Source of the DNA: an uncultured Bacilli bacterium | GTDB lineage: Bacteria; Bacillota_I; Bacilli_A; RF39; UBA660 | Length of the DNA stretch: 64,000 nucleotides | NCBI GenBank assembly: GCA_947632085.1 | Contig: CANRNY010000001.1 | Coordinates: forward strand, 39,712 to 103,711 | Direction: 5' to 3' | Shown: piece by piece, positions 28,896-37,756 of the stretch | Layout: each line of letters begins with the position of its first letter | How positions within the stretch are numbered: position 1 is the stretch's first letter | Translations under genes and position numbers: made by a program | The notes under the pieces: generated by a model | The model's database searches: none | What the model saw: the letters and a program-made list of their open reading frames with translations, nothing else | Told to the model about the DNA's origin: nothing

Positions 28896-29185
28896 TTAAA
28901 TAAATTATCGATTGTTTCTTTATCTACTAAACCAATACTTTTATTAAGCAATTTACCATCTTTATAAGCTAATAAGGTTGGTACACTCATAATTCCAAAA
29001 CTCATCGCTAAATCCCCATATTCATCGACATCTACTTGTAAAACGTTTTTATCTTTTCCATAAGCTTCTAATATTGGTTCAAGCATTCGACAAGGTCCAC
29101 ACCAAGTCGCCGAAAAATCTACTAACCATTCCCCACTTTTAATTACTTCATCATAATTATCATCATGATTTAATTTCTTAAGCAT
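28892..29185 (-). CDS. trxA: Thioredoxin
   Basis: DFSATWCGPCRMLEPILE, SVPTLLAYKDGK. Confidence 0.93.
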   Translation of the reverse strand: MLKKLNHDDNYDEVIKSGEWLVDFSATWCGPCRMLEPILEAYGKDKNVLQVDVDEYGDLAMSFGIMSVPTLLAYKDGKLLNKSIGLVDKETIDNLFK

Positions 29186-29880
29186 TAAGATTCCTCCTTT
29201 GGAACAGTTATTTTACCATTATCTATTAGTATTTGTAAATTTTCTTCACTTATAACATCATATTTAAGCATAATATCTATTGCTTCTCTATTAAATTGAT
29301 CTTTATCTTGTTGATCTTCATATTCTTTAGCTAACGCTGTTATTTCATCTAATGAACTTAATGTTCCTCCAAATGTATTTTTTAAAACCGGCATATTAAC
29401 TAAGTCATCCATTAAAGAATTAGGTAAATTTATATTACTAAAGTTACAAGCAAATATTACAGCAAATGAAACAAAATATAAAATAATTACATATTCTACA
29501 AATCCTACTATTGCCCCTAATATTTTATTAGGTAAACCAAATAGTAAGATAAAAGATAATAATCTATCTACTAAACCCGTTAATTTACATACTATCTTAA
29601 TAGCTATCATTATTACTGTAAATAGTAATAAGAAAGCTATTAATTCATATATAATAACATTTAATATTGCTATTCCTTTAAATGAACCACTAAAGTTAAA
29701 GAATGGTAAATGTGTATATAAGAATACTGATATTGGATTTTTAAACATATAAGCTCCAATAAAAGCTGCTACTGTTCCAATAAATCTAACACTACTTTCT
29801 AAGAAACCTTTTTTATATCCTGAATATATACCTGAACCTAAAATAATTAATAAAATAACATTTATTATAATACTACCCAT
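29185..29880 (-). CDS. CvpA family membrane protein
   Basis: N-terminal IIINVILLIILGSGIYSGYKKGFLESSVRFIGTVAAFIGAY; four TM segments. Confidence 0.75.
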   Translation of the reverse strand: MGSIIINVILLIILGSGIYSGYKKGFLESSVRFIGTVAAFIGAYMFKNPISVFLYTHLPFFNFSGSFKGIAILNVIIYELIAFLLLFTVIMIAIKIVCKLTGLVDRLLSFILLFGLPNKILGAIVGFVEYVIILYFVSFAVIFACNFSNINLPNSLMDDLVNMPVLKNTFGGTLSSLDEITALAKEYEDQQDKDQFNREAIDIMLKYDVISEENLQILIDNGKITVPKEES

Positions 29881-29966
29881 ATTATATCTTCCCTTCTATT
29901 ATAATTATAGTATATTATTAATGAATTTAAAAGCAAAATATGATAAGATATCTAAGAGGTGTTTAT

Positions 29967-30926
29967 ATGAATTTTTCTAAACCAAAACAAGTAACAATCG
30001 TCTTTAAAGTCAGTGATAATATTAAGGAAATGATGATTAAGCATTATGCGGATATGAAGCGTGAAAAGACTCCTCCTTATGCTATTTTTCAAGTTAAGGA
30101 TTTTGATTGTGTAACTACTTTATATGAATCTGGTAAGGTTATGTTTCAAGGTATTGGTGCTGATATTGAAGCTAGTTATTGGACTGAACAAGAACGTGTT
30201 TTAAATAATCGTATTATTGATACTGAAGGTAAAGATAAAAAGGATAAGAAAGAAGAAAAGAAAGTTTTTATTAATGTTTCAAGTATCGGTTCTGATGAAG
30301 TTGGTACTGGTGATTATTTTGGTCCTTTAGTTGTAACCGCTTCTTATGTTTCTAAAGATAATATCGCTTATATGCAAGAATTAGGTGTTAGAGATTCTAA
30401 GAAATTAACTGACGAAACAATTATTAAAATAGCTCCTGAATTAATTAAGAAAATACCTCATACAACAATTATTCTTACTAATAAGGAATATAATGATTAT
30501 CATAGTACTGATACTAATATGAATAAAATAAAAGCTATTTTACATAATAAATGTTTATTAAAAATGGTTGAATCTGAACCTAACTATGAAAAAATAGTTG
30601 TCGATCAATTTGAAAACCCTAAAAGTTATTATAGTCATTTAAATAGTGTGCCAAAGAAAGTAACTAATATAACTTTTATGACTAAAGCTGAAGATCAATG
30701 TATGTCAGTTGCTGCCTCATCTATCATAAGTCGTTATATATTTTTAAAAGAAATTAAGAAATTAAGTGAACGATTTAATCTTGAAATTCCTTTAGGTGCT
30801 TCTTCTTTAGTTGATGAAGTTGGAGCAACTTTAGTTAAAAAGTATGGCCCTAATATTTTAAATGAAATAGCTAAATTAAGTTTTAAAAACACTGAAAAAA
30901 TTAAAGAACTAACAAAGGTAAGATAA
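29967..30926 (+). CDS. rnhC: Ribonuclease HIII
   Basis: SSIGSDEVGTGDYFGPLVVTA, VRDSKKLTD, KAEDQCMSVAASSIISRY. Start at the Met after an aagaggtg RBS. Confidence 0.95.
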   Translation: MNFSKPKQVTIVFKVSDNIKEMMIKHYADMKREKTPPYAIFQVKDFDCVTTLYESGKVMFQGIGADIEASYWTEQERVLNNRIIDTEGKDKKDKKEEKKVFINVSSIGSDEVGTGDYFGPLVVTASYVSKDNIAYMQELGVRDSKKLTDETIIKIAPELIKKIPHTTIILTNKEYNDYHSTDTNMNKIKAILHNKCLLKMVESEPNYEKIVVDQFENPKSYYSHLNSVPKKVTNITFMTKAEDQCMSVAASSIISRYIFLKEIKKLSERFNLEIPLGASSLVDEVGATLVKKYGPNILNEIAKLSFKNTEKIKELTKVR

Positions 30927-30941
30927 ACTCTTACCTTTTTT
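30913..30941. terminator. Bidirectional terminator between rnhC and holA
   Basis: aaaggtaagataaactcttaccttttttat hairpin. Confidence 0.75.
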
Positions 30942-31896
30942 ATTTACATATTTGTAGTATTAACATTTGTAACGCTAACTTATTAGTAATCTTCCCTCTT
31001 TTTATTTTATAATCAAAATCACTAATTAATACTAAATAATCTTCTAATTCTTTTACTGTATACATTCTAGTATAATTAATTACTTTATCTAATTGAAAAT
31101 CATAATTATATCCAAGTATCTTCATTATTTCACTACGACTTCTATTACTCATCATCTTCGTTAATAAAGTATTTCTAATCTCTTTAGCTATCATCACCAT
31201 TAACATAATTGGTTCAACTTTTTGAACCATCAAATCATCATACATCTTAAAAGCTTCTTTAATATTTTTATTCATTACTACTTCAATAAATTTAAAATTA
31301 TTATCTTCTAAGTTCTTACTAACTATATTTATAACATCATCATATTTTATTTCTTTTTTATCTTGATAATATAGTTTAATTTTATCTATTTCATTAATTA
31401 TTAAATCATAATTATTTAAACTATTATTAATAATATAATATAAAGTATCACTATCTATTTTATAATTATCTTTTTTAAGTAATTCATTTATTTTATTAAA
31501 CATTTCTTTCGGCTTTAAATCAGGTATTTCAATTAATTCATATCTATCTTTAATCGTTTTAACTATTTTTTTCTTACTATCTACTTTACCATTTATTGTA
31601 AATATTAATACTGTATTAGGATTACTATCTTCTAAGTATTTTATTAAACGACTATCTTTTTTACTAGTACTCTCTTCACTACTATTCTTTTTACTACTCC
31701 CAAATATATTAGCATTTTTACATACTATATATTTTATTTCATCAAATAAAGAGAAGTATGAAGCTTCTTCTAATACATCATCAATTAAAACATTATTTAG
31801 ATCAAATGTTGTATATGGATTATCTTTAACTATTTTTTTTATTTCATCTTCGATTAAATGAATACTATTAGAGCTTATTAAGTAAATGTTTTGCAT
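30940..31896 (-). CDS. holA: DNA polymerase III subunit delta
   Basis: IYLISSNSIHLIEDEI..., SLFDEIKYIVCKNANIF, C-terminal KIKRGKITNKLALQMLILQIC; located next to comEC. Confidence 0.85.
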   Translation of the reverse strand: MQNIYLISSNSIHLIEDEIKKIVKDNPYTTFDLNNVLIDDVLEEASYFSLFDEIKYIVCKNANIFGSSKKNSSEESTSKKDSRLIKYLEDSNPNTVLIFTINGKVDSKKKIVKTIKDRYELIEIPDLKPKEMFNKINELLKKDNYKIDSDTLYYIINNSLNNYDLIINEIDKIKLYYQDKKEIKYDDVINIVSKNLEDNNFKFIEVVMNKNIKEAFKMYDDLMVQKVEPIMLMVMIAKEIRNTLLTKMMSNRSRSEIMKILGYNYDFQLDKVINYTRMYTVKELEDYLVLISDFDYKIKRGKITNKLALQMLILQICK

Positions 31897-32034
31897 AATG
31901 TTTCACCATTTATATTATAGCATATTTCTTTAATAAAAAAGAAAGAAGAGTCTTCTTCTTTCAATATATCTAATCATCAGTATCACTGATGTTATTATAT
32001 TTTATGTTTTATTTTTATAATATGTTCCATTTAC

Positions 32035-34128
32035 TTACGGTTCATATATTATTTTCTTGTATTTATTTTTATTTATAATAAATTCTATTGTTCCTACTTG
32101 TTGGGTATTTAAATAATTTATATTTAGTTTCTCTAACGTTTCTATCGTTTCTTGTGACGGATGATTAAACCTGTTATTTCTTCCACTACTAATAATTGCT
32201 ATCTCAGGTTCTATTTCCTTTAAGTATTCATATGAACTACTTGTCTTACTACCATGATGTGATAATTTTACAATATCTGTCTTTTTTAAGTTATATTTTT
32301 TTATAATATCTTCTTCACTCTCTTTTGTAGCATCCCCAAATGAAATTATTTTCGTCTTATATATTTTCATATAACTTAAAACACTATTAGCATTTTCATC
32401 ATTATAATCTTTATAATTTAAATAAGTTAATTTCATTTGTTCTGGTTCATATTGACATTGTTTTATTAACTTAGTAGCGATCTTTTCATAATTACTTAAT
32501 TCCCCATTATTTATTTTTAAACAATTAATATTTATTTCATCTAAGATATTAGTTACTTCTTTAGCATGATCAGCATCCCCGTGGGATAGAATTAATAAAT
32601 CTATTTTTTTAATTCCTAAAGCTTTCATTAAACTAATAACATTATCACTAACCATATATTCTTTACTACTATTCATCCATTCTTCTTTCTTAAAACTAAC
32701 TATTCCTCCCGTATCAATCATTATAATATCTTTTTTATACGGACTAATAATTAATGAAGAATCACCTTGTCCAATATCCAAAAAATATATATAACCATTA
32801 CTATCAAAATAAGGTATTAATATATCTATTAAAATAATTACACCTAACAAACTAAATAATATATATTTTCTTTTAATAATTGTCAGTAACAAAATAATAT
32901 AATATATAATAATTTCTATTATATTAAAAGATAAATATAATTCCCCAATTGTTATTTTATTTAATAAATTACTACTTTCTTCTAAGATAATAATTGTTAT
33001 ACTAAATACTTTACTAAATATTGGTATTATAAAACTAATAAGTGATAAAGGGTAAACAATCATACTAACATATGGTATATAAAATAAATTATAAATAATT
33101 GAAAATATATTAACTTCATAAAAATTATATAAAGAGATTGGTAAAGTAACTAAAAAAGCTATAATACTTAATTTAAATGCTTGTAATAATTTACTACTAC
33201 TATTAATAAAACTACTACTAATAAGTAATCCCCCTACACTAGCTATCGAATATAAAAATCCCACCTCCACCACGACTCGATAATTACTAAGCACAATAAC
33301 CCAAATAGTAAGTAATAATATCTTTATAGAATTTATTTTAAAGTTACATAGTTTATTTATAGTATTTATCGTAAAAAAGATAATACATCTTAATATTGAA
33401 GAAGGAAAACCAACTAAGAAGCCGTAGATAAATAATATTACTATAACTATCGTATATTTTATTTTATCGTTTATTCTTTTAAATAGTTTTAATAGAAGAC
33501 CACTAAATAAACCAATATGCATACCTGATAAAGCGAATAAATGAGTAATTCCTATTTTCTGGTAATTATTATAACTATCTTCTAAGATCATATCTTTATC
33601 GCCAAGAATAAAAGCCTTCATATAACCACTTTGATCAATACTTATAATTCGTTTATTAATCATATTTTTTATTTTGTAAAATAAATTCTCTTGTTCTACT
33701 ACTTTTAATTCGCTAATCGCAAGTGTATAAAATATCCCTTTATTATTTAAATATTTTTTATAGTTAAAAGCATAAGGTATTGTATTATTAATTGGTGCTT
33801 TTAACTCGCCTAAGACTTCTATCTTAATCCCATATTTTATCTTTTCTTTTAAAGTATTTAGTTCTTCTTCACTACTTATATAATACGAAGCAACTAAGTC
33901 TTCCCTACCTTTTAAATCCAAAGATAATTTATTTCCATCAAACTTATAATCCGTAATCGTCATAATAAACTTATTATCATTTTCATTGTATATCGACTCT
34001 TTATCTTCTAATAAGTAATTAATTCCTATCCAAATACCTAAAAAAATAAATAAGATAATATATAATAAATTAGACTGTAATACTATCTTTAATTTTTGCG
34101 TATAAAGCATCTCCAATACCTGAAACAT
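32035..34128 (-). CDS. comEC: ComEC/Rec2 DNA uptake channel with metallo-beta-lactamase domain
   Basis: GITHLFALSGMHIGLFSGLLL, FLVGFPSSILRC, ILSHGDADHAKEV, KLSHHGSKTSS. Confidence 0.92.
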   Translation of the reverse strand: MFQVLEMLYTQKLKIVLQSNLLYIILFIFLGIWIGINYLLEDKESIYNENDNKFIMTITDYKFDGNKLSLDLKGREDLVASYYISSEEELNTLKEKIKYGIKIEVLGELKAPINNTIPYAFNYKKYLNNKGIFYTLAISELKVVEQENLFYKIKNMINKRIISIDQSGYMKAFILGDKDMILEDSYNNYQKIGITHLFALSGMHIGLFSGLLLKLFKRINDKIKYTIVIVILFIYGFLVGFPSSILRCIIFFTINTINKLCNFKINSIKILLLTIWVIVLSNYRVVVEVGFLYSIASVGGLLISSSFINSSSKLLQAFKLSIIAFLVTLPISLYNFYEVNIFSIIYNLFYIPYVSMIVYPLSLISFIIPIFSKVFSITIIILEESSNLLNKITIGELYLSFNIIEIIIYYIILLLTIIKRKYILFSLLGVIILIDILIPYFDSNGYIYFLDIGQGDSSLIISPYKKDIIMIDTGGIVSFKKEEWMNSSKEYMVSDNVISLMKALGIKKIDLLILSHGDADHAKEVTNILDEININCLKINNGELSNYEKIATKLIKQCQYEPEQMKLTYLNYKDYNDENANSVLSYMKIYKTKIISFGDATKESEEDIIKKYNLKKTDIVKLSHHGSKTSSSYEYLKEIEPEIAIISSGRNNRFNHPSQETIETLEKLNINYLNTQQVGTIEFIINKNKYKKIIYEP

Positions 34129-34834
34129 TTTTTATATCTTCGATACTATTAAATTTGCCTTTTGTATTACGATATTCTAAAATCGCTTTTGCTTTACTTT
34201 CACCAATTCCACTAATAGTCATTAATTCGTCTAAACTAGCTACATTAATATTTACTTTGCCTGATACCTGATTAGTTTCTGTTTTATTAGATTCACTACT
34301 AGTATTATTACTTTCTTGCTCACCATTTTCTGTACTACTAGCTCCACTTTCTATAACACAAGCTGTTGCACAACTACTAATATCTTCACTACTCGCTTTG
34401 CATTCTACACTTTCCGTAATATTTAGTTTCTTTACTTCCGTATTAGTAAAAATATTAATTACCATTTCAGCACTTACTTTTTTACTTAAATTAAGATATT
34501 TAGTTGATGCATTACTTTTAAGTCCTCCAGCTAGTTTTATAACATCATTAATAATCATTGTTTTATCTACTTCATAAACACCAGGTTTTTTAACCGCTCC
34601 TTTTATATCTACATAAAACTTACTTTCTTCTTTCTTCTCTTCTTCATCATTCTTAGTATCATCTATTTTATTAGTTTCACTTACTAAAGCTACGTCATTA
34701 CTTTCATTCACCTCCTTACTATCTTTCTTTGGTATCTTAATATCAAAAACAATTATAATTAATATTACAATCAGTAAAAAGACAATAATTGCTTCTAATA
34801 TTTTCACTAAATTTTCTTCTAAAAATTCTTTCAT
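34070..34834 (-). CDS. comEA: ComEA-like DNA-binding protein (SLBB + helix-hairpin-helix)
   Basis: VDIKGAVKKPGVYEV and GKVNINVASLDELMTISGIGESKAKAILEYRNTKGKF. Confidence 0.92.
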   Translation of the reverse strand: MKEFLEENLVKILEAIIVFLLIVILIIIVFDIKIPKKDSKEVNESNDVALVSETNKIDDTKNDEEEKKEESKFYVDIKGAVKKPGVYEVDKTMIINDVIKLAGGLKSNASTKYLNLSKKVSAEMVINIFTNTEVKKLNITESVECKASSEDISSCATACVIESGASSTENGEQESNNTSSESNKTETNQVSGKVNINVASLDELMTISGIGESKAKAILEYRNTKGKFNSIEDIKNVSGIGDALYAKIKDSITV

Positions 34835-34907
34835 ATAATTTCCTCCCTCTACCCTATATATTCTAGATATAAACTCCTATTTCCTTTTTTATTTCTTAAA
34901 AAAAATA

Positions 34908-34935
34908 AAAAAGTATCATTAAGATACTTTTTACA
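34908..34935 (-). terminator. Intrinsic terminator of the ftsW/rodA-type gene
   Basis: aaaaaagtatcattaagatacttttta hairpin. Confidence 0.7.
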
Positions 34936-36088
34936 TCGCTTTAATTTTATTTTTTATTTTATTTTCTTTATTTTCATAATTAACTCTTTGTACAATAAAT
35001 AAAGCGATAATCAAAGATAGATTATAAGATCCACCATAACTTAAGAATGGTAAAGGAACTCCCGTTAATGGTATTAAACCTAATACTCCTAATAAGTTAA
35101 TTAGAATATGCGCAAGTAAATAAACAAATACTCCATAAACTAAAATACTATCACGTATTGTTCCTGTTTCTTTCGCCACACTAAGTAATAAGAATAACAT
35201 TATAAAATAGCCTATAACTACTAAAATACCCACTATAAGGCCTAATTCTTCACATATTATCGGAAAAATAAAGTCTGTATGAGCTTCTGGTAGATATAAA
35301 TACTTTTGCGTTGAATTACCTAATCCAACACCCCATAAACCACCATTATGAATAGCTATATAACCATTACATACTTGATAACCTGTATCATCAGCATATC
35401 TTTGACAAGGATTAGAATAATTTAAAATACGACTAACTTGATATGATTGTAAAATATTCTTCCCCATCGCCATTAATACTAAAAAGATTAGTACAATACC
35501 AAATGCTCCCATTTTATATAACATTCTTTTTTGTTTCTTCCCAAAGGGAAGCGAAAAAAAGATTAAAGCTGTAATTAGAAAGATTATAAATGCTCCACCA
35601 AAGTCTGGTTGTAAAGCAACTAAAATAAAGACAATAATCGCTAAAATAATTGGATATAAGAATTCCATAAAAGATGTTTTCTTTCGTGAAGAAAGTTTAT
35701 GAAAATAAACTGCTAAATAAACAATTAAAACAATCTTCGCTAGCTCTACTGGTTGAAAATTTACTTTACCTAAGTCATACCAACTCTGTGCTCCACCAGC
35801 AACTTTACCAGCCGCAAAAATAAATATTAATAAAAAGATCATTCCATACATCGCTATTTTACTAACATATCGATAATATTTAGTAGGAATTACTAAAACA
35901 ACTATTCCTCCGACATACGCTAAACAAGTCCACATTAACTGTCTAACAAAAAAATGACTAGTTGTAGAATCATATCTTAAAACAGCTGCTACTGAAGAAG
36001 CTGAAAAAATCATTAATAAGCCAAAAGCGGAGTAAACAATCATTAATAAAAGTAATGGATAATTTAAATTAGCTAATATCTTTTTCAT
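34931..36088 (-). CDS. SEDS family peptidoglycan glycosyltransferase (FtsW/RodA/SpoVE)
   Basis: MIFSASSVAA, WYDLGKVNFQPVELAKIVLIVYLA, LPEAHTDFIFPIICEELGL, GVPLPFLSYGGSYN. Confidence 0.93.
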   Translation of the reverse strand: MKKILANLNYPLLLLMIVYSAFGLLMIFSASSVAAVLRYDSTTSHFFVRQLMWTCLAYVGGIVVLVIPTKYYRYVSKIAMYGMIFLLIFIFAAGKVAGGAQSWYDLGKVNFQPVELAKIVLIVYLAVYFHKLSSRKKTSFMEFLYPIILAIIVFILVALQPDFGGAFIIFLITALIFFSLPFGKKQKRMLYKMGAFGIVLIFLVLMAMGKNILQSYQVSRILNYSNPCQRYADDTGYQVCNGYIAIHNGGLWGVGLGNSTQKYLYLPEAHTDFIFPIICEELGLIVGILVVIGYFIMLFLLLSVAKETGTIRDSILVYGVFVYLLAHILINLLGVLGLIPLTGVPLPFLSYGGSYNLSLIIALFIVQRVNYENKENKIKNKIKAM

Positions 36089-36220
36089 ACTTTCACTCCT
36101 ATTATAATTTTAACATATAATATATAAGTAAAAAAGTTAATTGCAAAAATTAAACATTTTTAATGTCAAAAATATACATAAATTAATAAACTATATTAGA
36201 TACATAAAGGAGGTTATTGT

Positions 36221-36394
36221 ATGTATTATTATGGAAATAATGGTTACTATGGTAACTATAATGCTGCCCCTAATTGTGGTGGTGGTTATGTTGGTTATAC
36301 TCAAGGTAGTGGTATCGGTGCAGCCATATGGATTGTTTTATTTATTCTTTTAGTCATCATTATTGGCGCTGGCTGGAATTGGAATAATAACTAA
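36221..36394 (+). CDS. 57-aa Gly/Tyr/Asn-rich single-TM peptide, YjcZ-like
   Basis: RBS aaaggagg at 36206-36213; MYYYGNNGYYGNYNAAPNCGGGYVGYTQGSGIGAAIWIVLFILLVIIIIGAGWNWNNN*, followed by a terminator. Not in the supplied ORF track. Confidence 0.8.
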   Translation: MYYYGNNGYYGNYNAAPNCGGGYVGYTQGSGIGAAIWIVLFILLVIIIGAGWNWNNN

Positions 36395-36418
36395 AAAGGA
36401 TTAATAAATCCTTTTTAA
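36393..36418 (+). terminator. Intrinsic terminator of the YjcZ-like peptide gene
   Basis: aaaaaggattaataaatccttttta hairpin. Confidence 0.75.
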
Positions 36419-36469
36419 ATTTGTTTTTTTTCTAAATATTTGGTAAAATGTATGTCGTTGGTGATATAT

Positions 36470-37036
36470 ATGAGTAAACTACCTAGTACTTTACCTAATA
36501 TTAAGATATTAGATGAAAAAGATAAAACTTTACGAAAGAAAAGTAAGGAAGTAACATTTCCTTTAACTAATCAAGAATTAAAAGATATTAATGATATGAT
36601 GGATTATCTTGAAATGTCGCAAATTGAAGAAACTAGAGAAAAATATGATTTACGTGCTGGTTGGGGTTTATCTTATATTCAAATTGGTGTTCCTAAAAGA
36701 ATATTTGTTATGGTTCATGAATATGAAGAAGGTAAATTTAGAAGATATGTTGTTATAAATCCTCGTATTAAGAGTATGAGTGAAGAGATGGTCTATATCT
36801 CTGAAGGTGAAGGTTGCTTAAGTGTCAATCGTCCTGTTGAAGGTATTGTTCCTCGTCATGCTCGTATGACTATTGAGTATTATAATGAATATGGTGAAAA
36901 GCAAGAATTACGTGTTCGTGAAGAATTAGCTGTTGGTTTCCAACATGAATTAGATCATTTAGATGGTATTTTATTTACTGATCGTATTGATCCTAAAAAT
37001 CCATTTAAAAATCAAAATAGATATCGTTCTATTTAA
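36470..37036 (+). CDS. def: Peptide deformylase
   Basis: GWGLSYIQIG, EGCLS, HELDHLDG. Start at the internal Met after ggtgat. Confidence 0.92.
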   Translation: MSKLPSTLPNIKILDEKDKTLRKKSKEVTFPLTNQELKDINDMMDYLEMSQIEETREKYDLRAGWGLSYIQIGVPKRIFVMVHEYEEGKFRRYVVINPRIKSMSEEMVYISEGEGCLSVNRPVEGIVPRHARMTIEYYNEYGEKQELRVREELAVGFQHELDHLDGILFTDRIDPKNPFKNQNRYRSI

Positions 37037-37066
37037 ATCTACTTATTTAAGTAGATTTTTTTTATA
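37036..37066 (+). terminator. Intrinsic terminator of def
   Basis: aatctacttatttaagtagatttttttt hairpin. Confidence 0.75.
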
Positions 37067-37085
37067 CAAAAAAAACTAGATTACT

Positions 37086-37487
37086 CTAGTTTTCATTACT
37101 TATTTTATCTAAAACAGCATTAATTATTTTTCTAACATTATCATCACTATATTTTTTGGCTAGTTCTATTGCTTCATTAATTGCTACAATATTAGGTGTA
37201 TCATCTTCATATAATATTTCATATATGCCAATTCTTAATATAGCAGCTCCTGTTTTATCAATTCTTTTAATTGTCCAATCTTTCATATGTGAGTTAGCTA
37301 ACTCATCTATTTGCTCTTCATGTGTAATAACTCCATAAACTAAATTTCTCACAAATTCATTATCAACATCAAGATTTTCATTAATTAAATTTTCAATATT
37401 ATATTCTAATTTTTGATTTTTTAATATATCAGCTTGGTATAATATAACCATTGCTTTTTCTCTTAATTCACTTCTAGTTTTCCCCAT
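37086..37487 (-). CDS. nusB: Transcription antitermination protein NusB
   Basis: MGKTRSELREKAMVILYQAD..., GAAILRIGIYEILY, PNIVAINEAIELAKKY. Confidence 0.92.
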   Translation of the reverse strand: MGKTRSELREKAMVILYQADILKNQKLEYNIENLINENLDVDNEFVRNLVYGVITHEEQIDELANSHMKDWTIKRIDKTGAAILRIGIYEILYEDDTPNIVAINEAIELAKKYSDDNVRKIINAVLDKISNEN

Positions 37488-37563
37488 ACTCTGCACCTCT
37501 AAAAGATTATAACACATTTTAAGAAAAGTGGGAATTTTCTAACATATTATTTTTTTAAAATCT

Positions 37564-37743
37564 TTAAAGTTTCTTTTGTTGTTCTTCGCTTTTTTCTTCT
37601 AATGTACTTTCTTCTTTTTCTTGTGTATTCTGTCTTTTTTTATCAAATAGATAATTTAATTTATCACATATTTCAGCAACTTTACTAAGTTCTTCTTGTG
37701 AAGAAAGTTTAGATAAATCTATTTTATCATTATTTTCTTTCAT
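37564..37743 (-). CDS. 59-aa charged protein (unknown) directly downstream of the 1642-aa HD protein
   Basis: MKENNDKIDLSKLSSQEELSKVAEICDKLNYLFDKKRQNTQEKEESTLEEKSEEQQKKL*; upstream GGCGGTGAT RBS-like. Below the ORF-track length cut-off. Confidence 0.65.
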   Translation of the reverse strand: MKENNDKIDLSKLSSQEELSKVAEICDKLNYLFDKKRQNTQEKEESTLEEKSEEQQKKL

Positions 37744-37756
37744 AAAATATCACCGC

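Noticed and set aside
36141-36353. ORF 36141..36353 as a protein-coding gene
   Set aside because: Lies in a different frame from the well-supported 57-aa peptide (36221..36394) and has no RBS.
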